Shown here in pieces: positions 9,054 to 17,179 of a DNA stretch of 64,000 nt. How positions within the stretch are numbered: the stretch's first letter is position 1; every line of letters starts with the position of its first letter. The stretch comes from Desulfoluna limicola (GTDB lineage: Bacteria > Desulfobacterota > Desulfobacteria > Desulfobacterales > Desulfolunaceae). A model generated the notes under the pieces. That model was not told where the DNA came from, searched no databases, and saw only the letters and a program-made list of their open reading frames with translations. Location of the stretch: contig NZ_AP024488.1 of NCBI RefSeq assembly GCF_021654575.1, positions 868,001-932,000 on the forward strand, in the 5' to 3' direction. A program made the translations under genes and the position numbers.

Positions 9054-9837
9054 AATAATTTAACCTATCTTCCATTTTGCTTACTGCTTTGGATAAAATA
9101 AGCGTGATCACAAGGTATACCAAAGCAACCATGGTATACGTTTCAAAGTAACTGAAGGTCACGCTTGCAAATTCACGACCGCGTCTCAAGATATCGGCAA
9201 CGGCCAGGATAGAAACAAGGGAGCTGTCCTTTAGAAGGGCAATAAATTCATTGCCCACAGGCGGGAGAATGGTTTTCCATGCCTGGGGTAAAATAACCAT
9301 GAACATGGTTTGGGATTTGTTAAACCCCAGAGATCGGGCCGCTTCGCCCTGTCCTTTGTCAATGGATATGATACCGGCCCTGAAAACCTCTCCCATGTAT
9401 GCGCCATAACAAACCCCCATGGCAATGATGGCCGATGGAAGTTCTGATATTTGCAGGAACTCAAATCGTCCCAGGGCGTAATAAATGTAAAAAAGCTGAA
9501 CCAATAAAGGAATACCCCGCACAATTTCAACATAGGTTGACGCAATGGTATTGATTACCTTGTTCTCGGAGATGCGTCCCAGCCCTGTGAAAAGGCCTAT
9601 GAACAGAGCCAATAAAATAGAGGCGACCGTGACCTTGAAGGTGACCAGTATGCCGTCTGGTAAGAACTTTAAAACTTCCCAATACATCTCCGGGTCGCTT
9701 AGGCACAAATAAATAATACACCCAACGGCGCCAACAAAGGATATGGACCAAGCATTGACCAATCCCTTGTCTTTTTGGACAGGAATGGCGGCACCGTCGC
9801 CGACTATGATGTTAATGGGGTGACCCTTGTCTGCCAT
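9040..9837 (-). CDS. Polar amino-acid ABC transporter permease
   Basis: 265 aa from the ATG at 9837, which has TTGGAG seven bases upstream. A TTG seven codons earlier is less likely because it would bury that ribosome site. A hydrophobic helix (about 30-50) precedes the His/Glu/Gln/Arg permease core with [17 protein letters not shown] and the EAA loop ([23 protein letters not shown]). A single permease gene suggests a homodimer. The 490-base gap to the binding-protein gene carries two terminators, so permease and ATPase may be expressed well below the binding protein. Confidence 0.88.
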   Translation of the reverse strand: MADKGHPINIIVGDGAAIPVQKDKGLVNAWSISFVGAVGCIIYLCLSDPEMYWEVLKFLPDGILVTFKVTVASILLALFIGLFTGLGRISENKVINTIASTYVEIVRGIPLLVQLFYIYYALGRFEFLQISELPSAIIAMGVCYGAYMGEVFRAGIISIDKGQGEAARSLGFNKSQTMFMVILPQAWKTILPPVGNEFIALLKDSSLVSILAVADILRRGREFASVTFSYFETYTMVALVYLVITLILSKAVSKMEDRLNYYDRD

Positions 9838-10211
9838 TTTGGAACTCCAATACTTCAAAAGTATGATCTGGTTTTCGTATTAACCCGACAGCTTAATGCG
9901 CAAAGCAGAAGGTGAAAGAGGTGTCAAGCGTATCGGGGTGATAGGGCTCCTCGACATTCACGCATTTAACCGCCGGGTTAATATCCCGCAGTAACTGTTC
10001 AGCTTGCATGTTCAGAGGACCTGCCGGGGACCAATTTTATTGCCAATAACAGGTCGTGATGCCTGATTCCGAACTTCCACCCAACGAAAGGCGGATGTGA
10101 TTTCACCCGAGAACCGAGGGGGAACGCTCATTTGAAACCTGCTGTCACGGTGGCACGCCTTGCCGCCGGAGGCTGCTTTTTATGAGCTGTACAGTTACAT
10201 TCCACAAAAAT
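9838..10211. repeat. Gap with family E and A repeats
   Basis: The gap separates the permease gene from the binding-protein gene. About 9890-9975 is a family E sequence nearly identical to 25735-25835. A family A copy at 10090-10173 ends GCCGCCGGAGGC but has a decayed main stem. No gene is seen. Confidence 0.7.
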
Positions 10212-10253
10212 AAAATCCTCGGCAAAATAAAGAAGGGCTTGCCAAGGATTTTA
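10212..10253 (-). terminator. Second terminator downstream of the amino-acid binding protein
   Basis: AAAATCCTTGGCAA and a matching AAAATCCTCGGCAA arm form a hairpin. It is a diverged duplicate of the hairpin at 10276-10314, on the same side of the gene. Confidence 0.7.
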
Positions 10254-10275
10254 CCTTGTCGTTGTTTAACAATAT

Positions 10276-10314
10276 AAAATCCCTGGCAAAAATGAGGCCC
10301 TTGCCAGGGATTTT
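10276..10314 (-). terminator. First terminator downstream of the amino-acid binding protein
   Basis: A near-perfect AAAATCCCTGGCAA / TTGCCAGGGATTTT inverted repeat starts 16 bases past the stop at 10330, with a T-rich 3' side on the minus strand. It probably attenuates transcription into the permease and ATPase genes. Confidence 0.85.
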
Positions 10315-10329
10315 CAATGACTTATTGCA

Positions 10330-11067
10330 TTAGAACCATTTCTTGAAAATTCTGTCGTACTCACCCGATGCTTTGACTTTCTGAAGGGCGTCGTTGACCA
10401 GCTTCAACTTTTCATCAGACGTGCCTTTTTTGAAGGCAAAACCCAGGTATTCAGGGGTGTCGGACTTCAAGAGGAAGGCAAGGGTCAGGTCTTTGGAGTA
10501 CTGCTCGTTTGTGAGGGCGTAGTCCGCTGCAACCGCGTCATCACAGACAACCGCATCGGTCCGGCCGTTGTATAAATCTTCCACAGCAAGGCCGATTTCG
10601 TCGTAGGATTTCATGGTGACACCCTTGATCTTTCGAGTCACCAAAAAGCCTGTGGTGCCAATCTGGGCGCCGGCTGTTTTGCCTTCCAGGTCAGCTTTGG
10701 ATTTGATGTTCGCGGTTTTTTTAGTGATAACGCCTTGCTTAACTTCAAAATAGGGATCGCTGAAGCTCATCGCCTTTTTGCGGGCGTCGGTAATGGAAAC
10801 AGAGGATGCAATCATGTCATATTTGCCGGCCGCAAGACCTGCAAAAATGCCGTCCCAAGCTGTGTTCCGGATGTCAAATTTAATATCGCTTGCCTTTTCC
10901 ATGGCAGCCATGAGCTCAGGAGTGAATCCTGTGATGGCTTTGTCCCTGTTGACAAACTCCATCGGGGGCCATGTGGCGTCAGAGGCAACCGTGATGACGG
11001 TTTGTGCAAAAGCGCTGGGCACAAGCACGCACAGGGTCAGAGCAATCAGTAAGCTTTTCTTCAACAT
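10330..11067 (-). CDS. Polar amino-acid ABC transporter substrate-binding protein
   Basis: 245 aa. A signal peptide ends near residue 22 (SAFAQ). The SBP_bac_3 fold is clear: VASDATWPPMEFVN, GFTPELMAAM, WDGIFAGLAAGKYDMI and the GAQIGTTG segment. ATG at 11067 has AGGAG eleven bases upstream, slightly long. It is the first gene of the importer, upstream of the permease and ATPase. An AT-rich stretch above the start (11068-11170) probably holds the promoter, though no clean -35/-10 pair was identified. Likely ligands are Gln, Glu, Arg or related amino acids. Confidence 0.9.
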   Translation of the reverse strand: MLKKSLLIALTLCVLVPSAFAQTVITVASDATWPPMEFVNRDKAITGFTPELMAAMEKASDIKFDIRNTAWDGIFAGLAAGKYDMIASSVSITDARKKAMSFSDPYFEVKQGVITKKTANIKSKADLEGKTAGAQIGTTGFLVTRKIKGVTMKSYDEIGLAVEDLYNGRTDAVVCDDAVAADYALTNEQYSKDLTLAFLLKSDTPEYLGFAFKKGTSDEKLKLVNDALQKVKASGEYDRIFKKWF

Positions 11068-11857
11068 AATAAACCAATCTCCTGATGTTTAGATAATAAT
11101 TTTACTTTTACTAATAACATCTTCCTAATCATATGTTTTTTAATAAGAAAAACTACTATCACATTTTTCATGAAATTGACAAGAGGTCTTCGTTCGAGGA
11201 ATTCGTGGGAAGGGCGAAAAGTGAAAGGCGTTCCTGGTTCTTCGTGCTTGGTTCTTGGTTTGAGGCATTCGCGTTGCTCATGGCATTATAAGGTGAATAG
11301 TGAATGGTGAGTGGTGAGTAGGGGAAGGGCAAAAAGCAGGTGATAGGGGATAGCGGAAGTGACAAAGGGCGAAATGCCTCCGGCGGCCCTGCCGGGGGCC
11401 GAACTTTTGAAAAGTTCGATAAACAGGTTGGGGGGTATTAAAAGCAAAGGCGTGCTTGGTTCTTGGTGCCTGGTTTTTCGTTAAATGAATTCGCGTTGCT
11501 CATGACCATTAGATATAAAGGGCATGGCAAGGACAAAACCAAAAAGCTGTTTTGACCACCGATGGCACGGATAAAAAAACAGGTCATGGGAGATAGACCC
11601 TTGGTATGCATGGTTTGTCGGCCCTGACTTTTTTTCATTGCCGGAACGCAGCGACTCCACCACTATTCACTACTTTCTATTCACTGCTCACTAACAGGGC
11701 GTAGCGACTCCTTGAACGAAGAACAACGAACGAAGCACGAAGAACGTTTTTTATAGCCCATCGCCTGATTTTTAGGCTCCACCCTACTCACTATTTTCTA
11801 TTCACCACTCACCAACCGAGCGGATCGAATGCTTGAACCAAGCACCAAGAACCGTTT
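11068..11857. repeat. Gap with family D units and a family B copy
   Basis: No gene is seen. About 11200-11860 is dense in family D material: several TTCTTGG / GAACCAA heptamer-periodic stretches in both orientations, GTGAATG-like heptamers, a CACAGAT-like remnant, and a family B copy at 11375-11430 with the intact AACTTTTGAAAAGTT palindrome. It ends a few bases from the stop codon of the next gene. Confidence 0.75.
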
Positions 11858-12331
11858 TTATTTATCCATGTATTTTTCAATCCCCGGCCAGTTCCCTCGG
11901 TCGGCAAAATCATTGATCCCGACCACGGACTCATCCCGGGATGCCTCAAGAAGCTCCTCCAGCAGCTGTGTGGACCACTTGAATGTCTCCATGGCCTCGC
12001 CCAGGCTGTTGTGGTGAAACACGGCGATGTGGGTCAGGAACCCATGGGTTGTCAGGTTGTCTTTCAGGTCAGTGGAAAGGGCCTGGATGTGCTTTTTTTC
12101 TGCGTCAATGCTCAGCAGGATCAACCCCTCCTCAAGACGGAACCCTTCGATACCGTACAACTCTTCTCCATAGGTGCTGAGGGTGTCGTTGACAACGTTC
12201 ATCATCTGGTCGTTCTCTTTACGCACTTTCACGCACACGAAGTACGGATCATCATACCCATCCAGGTTTTCAAGGTACTCTTTTGCGTCTTCCGGTAATG
12301 TCAAATTCTGAAATATCTCGCTGCTCAGCAT
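11858..12331 (-). CDS. Unknown soluble protein, 157 aa
   Basis: ATG at 12331 follows AAGGAGT, so this is a real gene. The product is acidic with no signal peptide or membrane segment. The central part (about 30-120) alternates short beta-like stretches (YFVCVKVRK, GLILLSID, LTHIAVFH) with helices, reminiscent of a ferredoxin-like or degenerate nucleotide-cyclase fold, but I recognise no family and no catalytic motif. It is flanked by repeat DNA and appears to be a single-gene transcript. Confidence 0.65.
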   Translation of the reverse strand: MLSSEIFQNLTLPEDAKEYLENLDGYDDPYFVCVKVRKENDQMMNVVNDTLSTYGEELYGIEGFRLEEGLILLSIDAEKKHIQALSTDLKDNLTTHGFLTHIAVFHHNSLGEAMETFKWSTQLLEELLEASRDESVVGINDFADRGNWPGIEKYMDK

Positions 12332-12766
12332 GGTTACTCCTTAATATATAAAACCGTTCTTTGTGCGTGGTTCTTAGTTCTTGGTTCGAGGAGTCGTTGC
12401 ACTCCATCAGTTATGAAAAAAAACATGAGTTGGTTGTTGAGGTCGCACCTCAATTTATAAATCTGATTACCATCTATTCTCAGCTACCATCCAGAGCATT
12501 GATGTCCCCAGCATGCGGCTTGTGGAAAACGTTCCTCGTGCTTGGTTCTTAGTTTTTGGTTCGAGGAGTCGTTGCACTCCATCAGTTATGAAAAAAACAT
12601 GAGCTGGTTGCTGAGGTCGCCCCCCCATTTATTAAAATGCCGCCGGGATGTGCCCGAGGTACGAGGGCCACATCCCGGCGGCAACCCGCTTTCAAGGTGG
12701 CTCACCTTGCCGCCGGAGGCATCTTTTTTTGTCCCTTACTATTCGCTACTTACTACCCACCATTCA
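12332..12766. repeat. Gap with a 93-bp direct repeat and a family A copy
   Basis: 12357-12450 and 12532-12625 are direct repeats of about 93 bases that open with TTCTTGG-like heptamers and share GAGGAGTCGTTGCACTCC. The sequence between them (about 12462-12540) recurs at 35494-35570. A family A copy at 12639-12720 has a GCCGCCGGGATGTG / CACATCCCGGCGGC stem and ends in the cap. No gene is seen. Confidence 0.75.
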
Positions 12767-13468
12767 CTAACCAATTTCTTCGCTGAATGATTTAAACCCC
12801 GTCAAATCACCAATCTGAACTTTCTGATCAATTTCATCCAGCACCCACCCTTTGGGGCCACGCACGTATTTCCACAGCTCGGCAAATGCTTCGGCTTCTG
12901 ATTTGTCCCCGGATACCACGCTTCCACTGTTTGTATCGATGGTGTAGTCCACCATGGATCCTTTGATATGAACCCAGAACCGATCCCGTGAATCATCCTT
13001 GTAGTCCACAACCTCAACCACCTTGGTCTCGGCGAGGTTGATGTTCTCAAGGATGTTCTTCCGGTTTTGAGCAATCAGCAGGTCGGTCTGGGCCTTGTGC
13101 TTCTGGTACAGCCTCTCGCTCACGTAATCCTTAGCGATCTCCTGATCACGCTTCATCCATGCTTCCTGGACCTTGAAAAAGGAGACCTCCACCCGCGCCT
13201 TGATGTTGGCCAACTCCCACGATGAATCGATGCCGGCGATTTGCTCAAGAAGAGACCTGCACTTCTTATTCTTCTTCACAAGAAAGTGAGTGACGATGGC
13301 AGAGTAAATCATGAAAAAAGGCGCCAAGATAATGCCCAAAATCCCGCCTCCCTTTCCACCACCACCGCCTCCGGCCCTTGCCAATACCTCTTCAGGGAAA
13401 ACCCCTGAAACAATCAGGGTACAAATTAATACAACCAGAACGGGCAATACATAATGTCTTGTTTTCAT
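12767..13468 (-). CDS. Tim44-like domain membrane protein
   Basis: 233 aa from the ATG at 13468; a start 14 codons earlier adds residues unlike a signal and is rejected. Residues 1-32 look like a signal peptide or N-terminal anchor ending VLARA. A glycine-rich stretch (GGGGGGKGGG, about 33-42) and a hydrophobic helix (about 43-65) come next. The C-terminal 150 residues resemble the Tim44-like/NTF2-like domain (SWELANIKARVEVSFFKVQEAW, later VHIKGSMVDYTID and a closing WVLDEIDQ). Bacterial Tim44-like proteins with a Gly-rich linker are common and poorly understood. The gene appears monocistronic. Confidence 0.75.
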   Translation of the reverse strand: MKTRHYVLPVLVVLICTLIVSGVFPEEVLARAGGGGGGKGGGILGIILAPFFMIYSAIVTHFLVKKNKKCRSLLEQIAGIDSSWELANIKARVEVSFFKVQEAWMKRDQEIAKDYVSERLYQKHKAQTDLLIAQNRKNILENINLAETKVVEVVDYKDDSRDRFWVHIKGSMVDYTIDTNSGSVVSGDKSEAEAFAELWKYVRGPKGWVLDEIDQKVQIGDLTGFKSFSEEIG

Positions 13469-14420
13469 AGTTAAATCCAGAATCTCTCGTTGATGTGTCC
13501 GGTGTTCCAAGTCTTTAAAGACTGTACCTGAAAGGATGGTGCATCCCGGTACAAGTGGGCGGGGACGTTAAAGTAAAATCACGAATCGTACATGCCAGCA
13601 TCATCGGTCTGTCAGATCGTTTAAAACGAGGCCTGATGCGTGACAGCGGATTAACCAATCACAGATTGGGAAGGAATACAATGGGAAAAGGGGAAGGGCA
13701 AAAAGCAGGTGATAGGTTATGGGCGATAGGGGAAGTGGCAAAGGGGGGGAGCCTCCGGCGGCCCTGCCGGGGGCCGAACTTTTGAAAAGTTCGACAAACA
13801 GGTTGGGGGTATTAAAAGCAAAAGCGTTCTTGGTTCTTTGTGCTGGTTCTTCGTTCAAGGAATTCGCGTTGCTCATGATCATTACAAATTAAAGGGCGTG
13901 GTAACGGCAAAATCAAAAAGCTGTTTCAGCCACAGATGTGACGGATGGGCATAGATGAAAAAGAGCATGGGTAACAGGCTAAAGGTACTCATACCATTTA
14001 TCATTTCTGGAGCGTAACGACTCCATCGCTATTTACTGTTCACTAACTAAGCTGAACGATTCAGTGAACAAGGAACAACAGTTTATTACCTGAGGTCTAT
14101 CGGTTGACGTTGGGTTGTTCTATAAACATCATTCTTTTGTTATTGAAAAATAGAGGCATGGGGCGTATCAATAGTATGTTTGTTTCAGGTTGAGGGGAAG
14201 AAATAAAGTGTAGGTATGCGGTCGTGGGTGTTTACTCGCAAGGATGGGGAAACAGCCCTCTGGAGGCCAGAGGAAGGTCCCCTGAACCCGGGTTAATACA
14301 TGCTACACCTGTTTGGAAGGGTTCAGGAGGAACGCTTCTGGGGAAGCATGCGTATTTTTGCGGTATATACGGGTTTATGGATCGGTTTTTGCCTCATAAA
14401 ACCTGATTTTAGGGTTGTTT
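13469..14420. repeat. Gap with family D and B repeats
   Basis: No gene could be supported. The fourth family D unit spans about 13670-14060, with a family B copy at 13751-13807 and the CACAGATG and GGAGCGTAACGACTCC blocks in the same order as at 2790-3170. The following 360 bases (14060-14420) become AT-rich and hold nothing I recognise. Confidence 0.65.
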
Positions 14421-14535
14421 GCGCAAAAATGCTTCATAAGCTCTGGCTTAATGGTTTTATGATGCATCCAAACCACTTATTGTGCATTATTGCATCATAA
14501 GACCAATATATTTTTATATACTCGCATTTTTGCAC
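14421..14535. other. Nested inverted repeat before the cassette gene
   Basis: Outer arms GCGCAAAAATGC (14421-14432) and GCATTTTTGCAC (14524-14535) enclose a second pair, GGTTTTATGATGCA (14452-14465) and TGCATCATAAGACC (14494-14507). The structure ends 10 bases before GTTAAAT at 14546. It may be a degenerate recombination site, a transcriptional signal or chance; the arms do not follow the usual attC spacing. Confidence 0.5.
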
Positions 14536-14545
14536 ACTAATACTT

Positions 14546-14552
14546 GTTAAAT
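14546..14552 (+). other. Candidate cassette junction, GTTAAAT core
   Basis: GTTAAAT fits the integron core-site consensus GTTRRRY exactly and lies 25 bases before the cassette gene ribosome site. Paired with the GTTACAC at 15066-15072 it would delimit a cassette of about 520 bases with one gene. Confidence 0.45.
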
Positions 14553-14576
14553 GGCGGCAAATGGAAAAGGAATAAA

Positions 14577-14972
14577 ATGAAATTCAGCTTCAACATGGAA
14601 GATGCGAGTCAGGTATTTGTGGGGGCATTTGCGCTCGCAGTGCCAATTTCCTTCTCTGAAGAGGCATGGAGATTAGGAGAAACATTGCCTTTTCATAACT
14701 TAATTATGTTATTTGTGCTCTCATTACTATTTCTTACTATCTTTTCCTACCAAAGTGTGTTTCAAAAAGACGTTGAATCTCGTTTGTTTGTGTTCATTTT
14801 TCGTATATTTGTAGCTTATTTAATGACAGCGATAGTTGTTGGTTTGGTTTTGCTGTGTTTGGATAAACTCCCTATATTAGATGAACCAATAACATCGATA
14901 AAACGCATTATAGTTATCACTATGCCGGCATCTATGGGGGCAATTGTTGTGGATAGTTTTGACAAAGAATGA
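14577..14972 (+). CDS. DUF2391-like integral membrane protein in a putative gene cassette
   Basis: 131 aa from the ATG at 14577, with AAGG upstream. There are four hydrophobic helices (about 10-28, 40-60, 70-95, 110-127). The N-terminal pattern (VFVGAFALAVPISFSEEAWRLG) and overall layout match DUF2391 membrane proteins, whose function is unknown. Composition is clearly more AT-rich than the surrounding genes. The stop codon is followed after 10 bases by an attC-like site and the gene is preceded by a GTTAAAT core. I infer a horizontally acquired integron-type cassette. An integron integrase is not in this window. Confidence 0.75.
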   Translation: MKFSFNMEDASQVFVGAFALAVPISFSEEAWRLGETLPFHNLIMLFVLSLLFLTIFSYQSVFQKDVESRLFVFIFRIFVAYLMTAIVVGLVLLCLDKLPILDEPITSIKRIIVITMPASMGAIVVDSFDKE

Positions 14973-14982
14973 GTCCAAACCA

Positions 14983-15072
14983 TTTAACAAGTGCATTCAC
15001 CAGACGGTAAGAAATGCGGCGGCGCTGACGCGGGAAGGCATGGAGGGCCGCTGGTGATGCAAGGCGTTACAC
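14983..15072 (+). other. attC-like integron recombination site
   Basis: TTTAACAAG opens the site and GCGTTACAC closes it. The arm at 14992-15007 (TGCATTCACCAGACGG) pairs with the arm at 15049-15062 (CGCTGGTGATGCA plus the preceding C). Only a T and an A in the left arm stay unpaired, like the extrahelical bases of real attC hairpins. The central 40 bases are variable. AAC at the left and GTT at the right pair as the outer boxes. The right core GTTACAC departs from GTTRRRY at one position. Confidence 0.7.
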
Positions 15073-15085
15073 ATATGGAGAAACA

Positions 15086-15244
15086 GTGGCTCTTCTTTCA
15101 TTAAAAAGATATGATTATATTCTCCTTAATATCGTCATTGGTTTGAATCATCTTTTTGAGTGGGGTTTAAAAGATGAAATAGATATATCTTTCAAATTAG
15201 ATTGTGTGAAAGGATTTAATCAGCTTTCGCTGATATTGGAATAG
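15086..15244 (+). pseudogene. Truncated second cassette ORF, 52 codons
   Basis: Fourteen bases after the attC-like core, a GTG opens a 52-residue frame (MALLSLKRYDYILLN...) containing GLNHLFEWGLKDE and a FKLDCVKGFNQ stretch. It looks like the N-terminus of a longer protein of a type I have seen as small hypothetical proteins. The frame stops exactly where the AGGGGACAGGCTCTTTATGC repeat of the transposase family begins. I infer that the second cassette gene was cut by a transposase-derived remnant. The function is unknown. Confidence 0.5.
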
Positions 15245-15249
15245 GGAAT

Positions 15250-15540
15250 AGGGGACAGGCTCTTTATGCTCTTATTACCACGGGACAGACTTTATGCACT
15301 GGAATTTTCAAGCCCACCTGAGAGAGAATTGTCTGGGACGATATCCCATCTAAATCAAGACAAAATCCATTCCATTTAATTTATCCCACTCACAGATTCT
15401 GCAAGGCCAGGGCGTCAGAGTTTTGCCACGCGTCCTCAAGAATGGTCATAACGAATTCAGGTCTAAAGACGGTTTACCACCTCATCAGCCGGACGGCTTT
15501 GGACGGACAGAGACACCGAGGTCTGTTCGGGACGAAAGGC
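15250..15540 (+). pseudogene. Diverged 5' remnant of a RAYT-type transposase
   Basis: The GGGGACAGGCTCTTTATGC leader occurs near 15253. From about 15433 the frame reads MVITNSGLKTVYHLISRTALDG, closely matching residues 7-28 of the intact transposase at 22128. It then runs out within a few codons. It is the most diverged of three remnants. It fills the gap before the CNNM-like gene, where I see no other gene. Confidence 0.65.
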
Positions 15541-15614
15541 ATATTGAATCATGGATGATTCCCTGATATCTTTCAGGGAGGCTTGATTTAACGGAACCAT
15601 GGAACCAAGGGCAC

Positions 15615-16694
15615 ATGATATTACTCTTCATATACATTTCAATCGCTTTGTTTTTCTCTTTTGCCTGCTCCATGATGGAGGCGGTCCTCCTGAGCATACC
15701 GCCTTCGTATATTGGTGTTGTTGAGAAGAAGAATCCGAAAGCCGGTAAAAGGCTCAATAAATACAAGGAGAATATTGACAGGCCCCTGGCCGCCATCTTG
15801 AGCCTCAACACCATTGCCCACACCGTCGGCGCCGCCGGGGCGGGAGCTCAGGCTGCAACGGTTTTCGGCAACCAGTATGTCGGGATTATCTCTGCGGTAT
15901 TGACTCTGTTAATCCTGGTCATCTCGGAAATTATCCCCAAGTCCCTGGGTGCCACATACTGGAAACAGCTTGCCGGAAGCGTCTCGCTGATGCTTGCGTA
16001 CCTTATCCCGTTGATGCTGCCGTTTGTCTGGATGTCAAAGTATATCACCCAATTCTTTTCATCGGAGACCACACCGCATGCCTTCTCCAGGGAAGAATTT
16101 TCAGCCATGGCCGAGCTCGGGGAAAAGTCCGGCGAGATCAAGAAGCAGGAAGCTCGCATCCTGAGAAGCCTTTTCCGCTTTAAGTCACTCCGGGCCGAGG
16201 ATATCATGACCCCGCGAACGGTCCTGTTTGCGCTGAAAGAAGACATGATGTCCGACCAGGTCATCGAAGCGCATCCGAACATGATTTTCTCACGGATACC
16301 GGTGTACAGTGAAAACCTTGATACCATCGCCGGCTATGTCATGAAAAACGACATCCTGCTGGCATCGACCAAAGGAAAGGATGCCAGACCCTTGTCTGAG
16401 TTGAAGCGAGAGCTCGTAACCACTCCGGAAACCACCTCGCTGACGGTGATCTTCGACTTTCTGCTGAAACGCCAGGAATACATCTCATTGGTGGTCGACG
16501 AGTACGGAGGGACCGCAGGGATTGTCACCATTGAAGACATTGTTGAAACCCTGCTGGGGATGGAGATCATGGATGAGGACGACACCATCGCCGACATGCA
16601 GGCCCTGGCCCGTTCCCAATGGGATAATCGAACCCGCAGAATGCTGAAGGACAAGCAGATTGAGCAGGGGACTGAGCAGGAGACAGTCCCTTAA
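15615..16694 (+). CDS. CNNM/CorC-like membrane protein with CBS pair
   Basis: 359 aa. Residues 1-140 hold three to four transmembrane helices of the DUF21/CNNM transmembrane domain (SMMEAVLLSIPPSYI, then NTIAHTVGAAGAG and VISEIIPKSLGA). CBS modules follow at about 190-250 (RAEDIMTPRTV) and 260-320 (YISLVVDEYGGTAGIVTIEDIVE), the latter highly typical. The C-terminal transporter-associated domain found in HlyC/CorC proteins is missing; the protein ends in a charged tail. Family members act in Mg2+/Co2+ or Na+ linked divalent-cation transport. The gene stands alone, with transposase remnants on both sides. Confidence 0.88.
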   Translation: MILLFIYISIALFFSFACSMMEAVLLSIPPSYIGVVEKKNPKAGKRLNKYKENIDRPLAAILSLNTIAHTVGAAGAGAQAATVFGNQYVGIISAVLTLLILVISEIIPKSLGATYWKQLAGSVSLMLAYLIPLMLPFVWMSKYITQFFSSETTPHAFSREEFSAMAELGEKSGEIKKQEARILRSLFRFKSLRAEDIMTPRTVLFALKEDMMSDQVIEAHPNMIFSRIPVYSENLDTIAGYVMKNDILLASTKGKDARPLSELKRELVTTPETTSLTVIFDFLLKRQEYISLVVDEYGGTAGIVTIEDIVETLLGMEIMDEDDTIADMQALARSQWDNRTRRMLKDKQIEQGTEQETVP

Positions 16695-17179
16695 TTCAGG
16701 ACATCACATGGCCCTCTGTGAAATGGTGTTGCTCAGTTTTATCTATTTTAAATCATTGTAGAATATGGGGTAGGCTCTTTGCGCTGGGCGTCTCATGTCC
16801 TTATGTGAAAAAGCGTCAGTGTCGAAATCTTCTTTAAATTATTGCGTAATCCTATCCGTGTGATCCCATCCATTACTATATTCTGCAAGACCAGGGAGGC
16901 GGATGCAATGCCACGAGTTCCCCGTAGGAGAAGGGGTCAGACCTGCACATCTGACATTTTCTCCACTCAAAAGCCATGTCTATACATTTGAAAAATCGGA
17001 TTTGTTTACTCCTTAGCGGCCCAGCCGCATCTGTGTGAATCTGTGCTTATCTGTGGCTAAATTGTTTTTTATTTTAGGGTGCCTCTTCCCATCGATGGCA
17101 CCCGCTTTTTCCTGCCTGCATCGTATCACCGGGTTTGTTTGCTCTCTTGCCAGCTATGAATTGAAAAGAAAGGATTCCC
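16695..17179. repeat. Gap with a short RAYT 5' remnant
   Basis: 16765-16935 matches the leader of the RAYT gene (TAGGCTCTTTGCGC to GACCAGGGAGGCGG) and its first codons (MPRVPR), then stops matching. About 17025-17060 carries a CACAGATT-like stretch related to family D. No gene is seen. Confidence 0.7.

Noticed and set aside
14224..14500. Short plus-strand frames before the DUF2391 gene
   Set aside because: They have no ribosome site, no recognisable sequence and overlap the inverted repeat; they cannot be supported as genes.
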